A DNA stretch of 10,010 nucleotides from Rhizobacter sp. (GTDB lineage Bacteria; Pseudomonadota; Gammaproteobacteria; Burkholderiales; Burkholderiaceae_C), in contig JANYFX010000128.1 in assembly GCA_025359585.1 (NCBI GenBank), positions 1-10,010 on the forward strand. Direction: 5' to 3'. Shown here in pieces: positions 7,387 to 10,010 of this stretch (the first letter of the stretch is position 1; each line of letters starts with the position of its first letter). A program made the position numbers and the translations under genes. The notes beneath the pieces are model-generated. The model searched no databases, had not been told where the DNA came from, and saw only the letters and a program-made list of their open reading frames with translations.

Positions 7387-7415
7387 ATTCTATCGACCAT
7401 GACCACCGATCTCAG
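7387..7415 (-). promoter_or_regulatory. Candidate sigma-70 promoter for lptM-lysA, inside the cyaY start
   Basis: On the minus strand CTGAGA (7415-7410, four of six matches to TTGACA) is followed after exactly 17 bases by TAGAAT (7392-7387, five of six matches to TATAAT). The first base of the lptM ATG, at 7380, lies seven bases past the -10 element, where transcription usually begins. The message would then be leaderless, which agrees with the lack of room for a ribosome site. The -10 element lies just before the cyaY ATG, and the spacer and -35 element overlap its first codons. Confidence 0.45.
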
Positions 7416-7761
7416 CCCTTCGCCACTGACCGAGAGCGAGTACCACGCCCGAACCAGCGCGGTGCTGGCGAGCGTCGAGGCGAGCGTCGATGCCTGGCTC
7501 CAGGACGACGTGGTCGACATCGACGCGATGCGCACCGGTGGCCTGCTCGAACTGGGCTTCCCTAACGGCAGCAAGATCGTGATCAACACCCAACCGCCGC
7601 TGAAAGAGCTCTGGATGGCGGCACGCTCGGGCGGCTTTCACTACAAGTTCGTGCGCGGTGCCTGGGCCGACACACGCGACGGTCGGGACTTCTTCGAGGC
7701 GCTCTCGGCCTGCGCCAGCGAACAGGCGGGCCAGCCGCTGAGCTTCACCCTCAGCGTTTGA
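7399..7761 (+). CDS. cyaY: Iron-sulfur cluster assembly protein CyaY (bacterial frataxin)
   Basis: CyaY is a small cytoplasmic iron-binding protein that contacts the cysteine desulfurase IscS and tunes iron-sulfur cluster assembly. The frataxin fold is recognisable throughout: helix 1 with TESEYHARTS, the sheet segments GLLELGFPNGSKIVIN (about 49-63), PPLKELWMAARSGGFHYKF (67-84), and the final helix FFEALSACASEQAGQPLSF. The start at 7399 is taken because it gives the normal N-terminus (120 residues); the frame stays open upstream but that stretch is antisense to lptM and not conserved. No clear ribosome binding site or promoter was found for it. Helix 1 contains a 12-base perfect tandem repeat (7467-7490) coding for ASVE-ASVD. 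The acidic ridge is thinner than in E. coli (E27, D31, D36, D37, D40, D42). Its stop overlaps the end of the opposing PBP1A gene by 11 bases. Confidence 0.93.
   Translation: MTTDLSPSPLTESEYHARTSAVLASVEASVDAWLQDDVVDIDAMRTGGLLELGFPNGSKIVINTQPPLKELWMAARSGGFHYKFVRGAWADTRDGRDFFEALSACASEQAGQPLSFTLSV
7467..7490 (+). repeat. 12-base tandem duplication inside cyaY
   Basis: GGCGAGCGTCGA occurs twice without a gap. It adds four residues per copy in frame (ASVE then ASVD). Compared with E. coli CyaY, helix 1 up to the conserved W has the same length, so the repeat is probably coincidental codon similarity and not a recent insertion. Confidence 0.6.
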
Positions 7762-10010
7762 ACAGGTCGAGGATGCCCTTGCGTTCGTCTTCGCTCGGCG
7801 GAACAGGCAACTTGTCTTCGAGGCCCAGGCTGGTGACGCCAGCGCCACGTGTGTACTCTTCGTAGTACCACTCGTCGTTGACGTTGAGCACACCCTCGGG
7901 CGCCGCATATTGCTCGACCGGCACGCCCTTGAGCGCGTGGCGCATGTAGTCGATCCAGATCGGCAAGGCCAGGCCGCCCCCGGTTTCGTTGTCGCCGAGC
8001 TTGCGCGGGGTGTCGTAGCCGATCCACACGATGGCCACCACGTTGCGCTGCCAGCCGGCGAACCAGGTGTCGATTGAATCGTTGGTGGTGCCGGTCTTGC
8101 CGTAGAGGTCGGTGCGGCCCAACGAACGTTGAGCCAACGCGGCGGTGCCGCGCGCGGCCACCGACTGCAGCAGGCTCGTCATCACGAAGGCGTTGCGCGC
8201 GTCGATGCCACGCACCGACTCGTCGAGCACGGCCGGTGTGGATTCGCTCAGCACCTTGCCTTTGGTGTCGGTGATCTTGCTGATCAGCGTTGGGTTGATG
8301 CGGTAGCCGGTGTTGGCGAAGACGCTGTAGGCCGTGGCCATCTGCAGCGGCGTGACCGAGCCGGCACCGAGCGCCATCGTGAGGTAGGCCGGGTGCTTGT
8401 CGGCATCGAAACCGAAGCGAGTGATCCACTCTTGCGCGTAGGCCGGGCCGATCGCCTGCAGGATGCGGATCGAGATCATGTTCTTCGAGCGCTCCAGGCC
8501 ACGGCGCATCGCCATCGGCCCTTCGAACTTGCCGTCGTAGTTTTTCGGCTCCCAGGGTTGGCTGCCGGTCGCGCCGGCGTCGAAGAACAGCGGTGCGTCG
8601 TTGATCACGGTCGCGGGGGTGAAACCCTTTTCGAGTGCCGCCGAGTAGATGAAAGGCTTGAAGCTCGAACCAGGCTGGCGCCAGGCCTGCGTCACGTGGT
8701 TGAACTTGCTCTTGGCGTAGTCGAAGCCGCCCACCATCGCGCGCACCGCGCCGGTTCGAGGGTCGATGGCGACGAACGCGCCTTCCACCTCGGGCAACTG
8801 CGTGACGCTCCAGTCGCCCGGCTTGCCGTCCTTGCCGACACCGCGCGTCAGCCGGATCACGGCGCCCGGGCGAATCTGGGTTTTCGGGTTGCCCTTGAGC
8901 GCGAGGCCCGAAGTCACGGGCTTGAGGCCGTCGCCGGTGATGGTGATCGACTCGCCGTTCTGCAGGATCGCGACCACCTTCTTCGGGTTGGCCTCGACCG
9001 CGATGGCCGCCTTCAACTCGTCGTTGTCGGGGTGGTCCTGCAAGGCCTCGGCGACCCGCGCGTCGATCTCTTTCGGGTTTACCGGCAGATCGACATAGTC
9101 TTCGGGGCCGCGGTATACCTGCCGCCGCTCATAGTCCATGATGCCTTTGCGCAATGCGCGGTAGGCCACCATCTGGTCTTCTGACTTGAGGGTCAGGTAG
9201 ACGTTCAGGCCGCGGGTGTAGGCGTCTTCCCCGTACTGCGAGAAGATCAGCTGGCGTGCCGCTTCGGCCACGTATTCGGCATGCACCGGCACTTCGGACG
9301 GCGTGCGGTATTTGAGTGTTTCGGCCCGCGCCGCGTCGCGCTGCTCCTGCGTGATGAAGTTGTTGTCGAGCATGCGCTCGAGAATGCGCAACTGGCCGTC
9401 GGTGGCGCGCTTCGGGTTGTTGATCGGGTTGTACGCCGACGGCGCTTGCGGCAAGCCGGCCAGCATCGCCGCTTCGGCCACCGTGATGTCTTTCAGCGGC
9501 TTGCCGAAGTAGATCTCGCTCGCCGCTGCGAACCCGTAGGCACGCTGGCCGAGGAAGATCTGGTTCATGTAGACCTCGAGGATCTGGTCCTTGGTCAGCA
9601 CGCTCTCCATCTTGAACGCCAGCAGCATCTCGTAGATCTTGCGGGTGTAGGTTTTTTCGGTCGACAGATAGAAGTTGCGCGCCACTTGCATCGTGATGGT
9701 CGAAGCGCCCTGGCTGCGCGAGCGGTTGAACTGGGCCAGCCCGGCCCGCAACACGCCCTTGATGTCCACCCCGCTGTGTTGATAGAAGCGCGCGTCTTCT
9801 GAAGCGAGCACTGCCTCTTGCATCACTTTCGGGATCTGCGACAACGGCGTGAAGGTGCGCCGTTCTTCGCCGTACTCACCGAGCAGCACGCCGTCGGCCG
9901 AGAAGATGCGCATCGGCAGCTTCGGCCGGTAGTCCATCAGCCCGCTGATCTCGGGCAGGTTGGGGTACGCCACGGCGAGCGCTATGCCGACCAGCAGCAG
10001 GACCGAAAAG
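7751..10010 (-). CDS. mrcA: Bifunctional penicillin-binding protein 1A (class A PBP), N-terminus outside the window
   Basis: This inner-membrane enzyme polymerises and crosslinks peptidoglycan in the periplasm. The visible part is 752 residues. It begins within the membrane anchor (FSVLLLVGIALAVAYPNLP) and the frame runs off the right edge, so the GTG at 9973 is an internal valine and not a start. The glycosyltransferase family 51 domain follows, with catalytic Glu at 9797-9799 in SEDARFYQHSG, then GASTITMQ, RKIYE and the EVYMNQIFLGQ block. An OB-like linker domain precedes the transpeptidase. The transpeptidase shows SSFK with active Ser at 8666-8668, SKN at 8480-8488, and KTG at 8090-8098. 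All catalytic motifs are intact. The gene is also called ponA. The protein ends shortly after the transpeptidase domain (SEDERKGILDLFKR). Its stop overlaps the cyaY end by 11 bases, with no room for a separate terminator. Confidence 0.95.
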   Translation of the reverse strand, partial: FSVLLLVGIALAVAYPNLPEISGLMDYRPKLPMRIFSADGVLLGEYGEERRTFTPLSQIPKVMQEAVLASEDARFYQHSGVDIKGVLRAGLAQFNRSRSQGASTITMQVARNFYLSTEKTYTRKIYEMLLAFKMESVLTKDQILEVYMNQIFLGQRAYGFAAASEIYFGKPLKDITVAEAAMLAGLPQAPSAYNPINNPKRATDGQLRILERMLDNNFITQEQRDAARAETLKYRTPSEVPVHAEYVAEAARQLIFSQYGEDAYTRGLNVYLTLKSEDQMVAYRALRKGIMDYERRQVYRGPEDYVDLPVNPKEIDARVAEALQDHPDNDELKAAIAVEANPKKVVAILQNGESITITGDGLKPVTSGLALKGNPKTQIRPGAVIRLTRGVGKDGKPGDWSVTQLPEVEGAFVAIDPRTGAVRAMVGGFDYAKSKFNHVTQAWRQPGSSFKPFIYSAALEKGFTPATVINDAPLFFDAGATGSQPWEPKNYDGKFEGPMAMRRGLERSKNMISIRILQAIGPAYAQEWITRFGFDADKHPAYLTMALGAGSVTPLQMATAYSVFANTGYRINPTLISKITDTKGKVLSESTPAVLDESVRGIDARNAFVMTSLLQSVAARGTAALAQRSLGRTDLYGKTGTTNDSIDTWFAGWQRNVVAIVWIGYDTPRKLGDNETGGGLALPIWIDYMRHALKGVPVEQYAAPEGVLNVNDEWYYEEYTRGAGVTSLGLEDKLPVPPSEDERKGILDLFKR

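Noticed and set aside
7246..7398. Upstream extension of cyaY by 51 residues
   Set aside because: The stretch is antisense to lptM, and frataxin homology begins just after the ATG at 7399.
7333..7398. Promoter for cyaY on the + strand (TACACT at 7357-7362)
   Set aside because: No acceptable -35 element lies 16-18 bases upstream, so it was not called.
8129..9184. Plus-strand open frame of 351 codons inside the PBP1A gene
   Set aside because: It is antisense to the catalytic domains of PBP1A and its product shows only Arg/His/Val-rich low-information sequence.
9971..9973. GTG as the start codon of PBP1A
   Set aside because: The frame remains open to the window edge and codes for the rest of a membrane helix, so this is an internal valine codon.

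Overview
The window reads as a stretch of GC-rich betaproteobacterial chromosome, most likely order Burkholderiales. The pointers are the order of the right half (lysA and lptM, divergent cyaY, then a convergent penicillin-binding protein 1A gene), the protein sequences, and a strong preference for G or C at third codon positions. The genus is inference. No RNA gene, insertion sequence, phage gene or CRISPR array was seen.

Left half (1-5901, all + strand): a peptide-use operon. It holds an M20 amidohydrolase, a secreted dipeptide/oligopeptide-binding protein (DppA type), one inner-membrane permease (DppC type), and two ABC ATPases (DppD and DppF types), packed with short gaps and one ATGA overlap. 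The logic is capture in the periplasm, import driven by ATP, and cytoplasmic cleavage of an acylated amino acid or peptide. The second permease (DppB type), which normally sits between the binding protein and DppC, is absent; only 55 bases separate those two genes. Codon use also changes inside the last third of the binding-protein gene. Together these suggest a past recombination or deletion, or a mis-joined assembly.

Right half (5927-10010): housekeeping genes for lysine, lipopolysaccharide export, iron-sulfur metabolism and cell wall. lysA (diaminopimelate decarboxylase) and lptM (small outer-membrane lipoprotein) form a minus-strand pair joined by an ATGA overlap. cyaY (frataxin) diverges from lptM with only 18 bases between the two start codons. 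A good promoter match lies inside the first codons of cyaY and would give a leaderless lptM transcript. The mrcA/ponA gene for bifunctional PBP1A enters from the right edge, lacks its N-terminus here, and overlaps the end of cyaY by 11 bases tail to tail.

Most of the window is ordinary. The points worth a second look are the missing DppB with the nearby codon-use break, the possible leaderless lptM, the small coupled reading frame before dppC, and the matching four-cysteine tails of both ATPases. I did not find a clearly new biological system.
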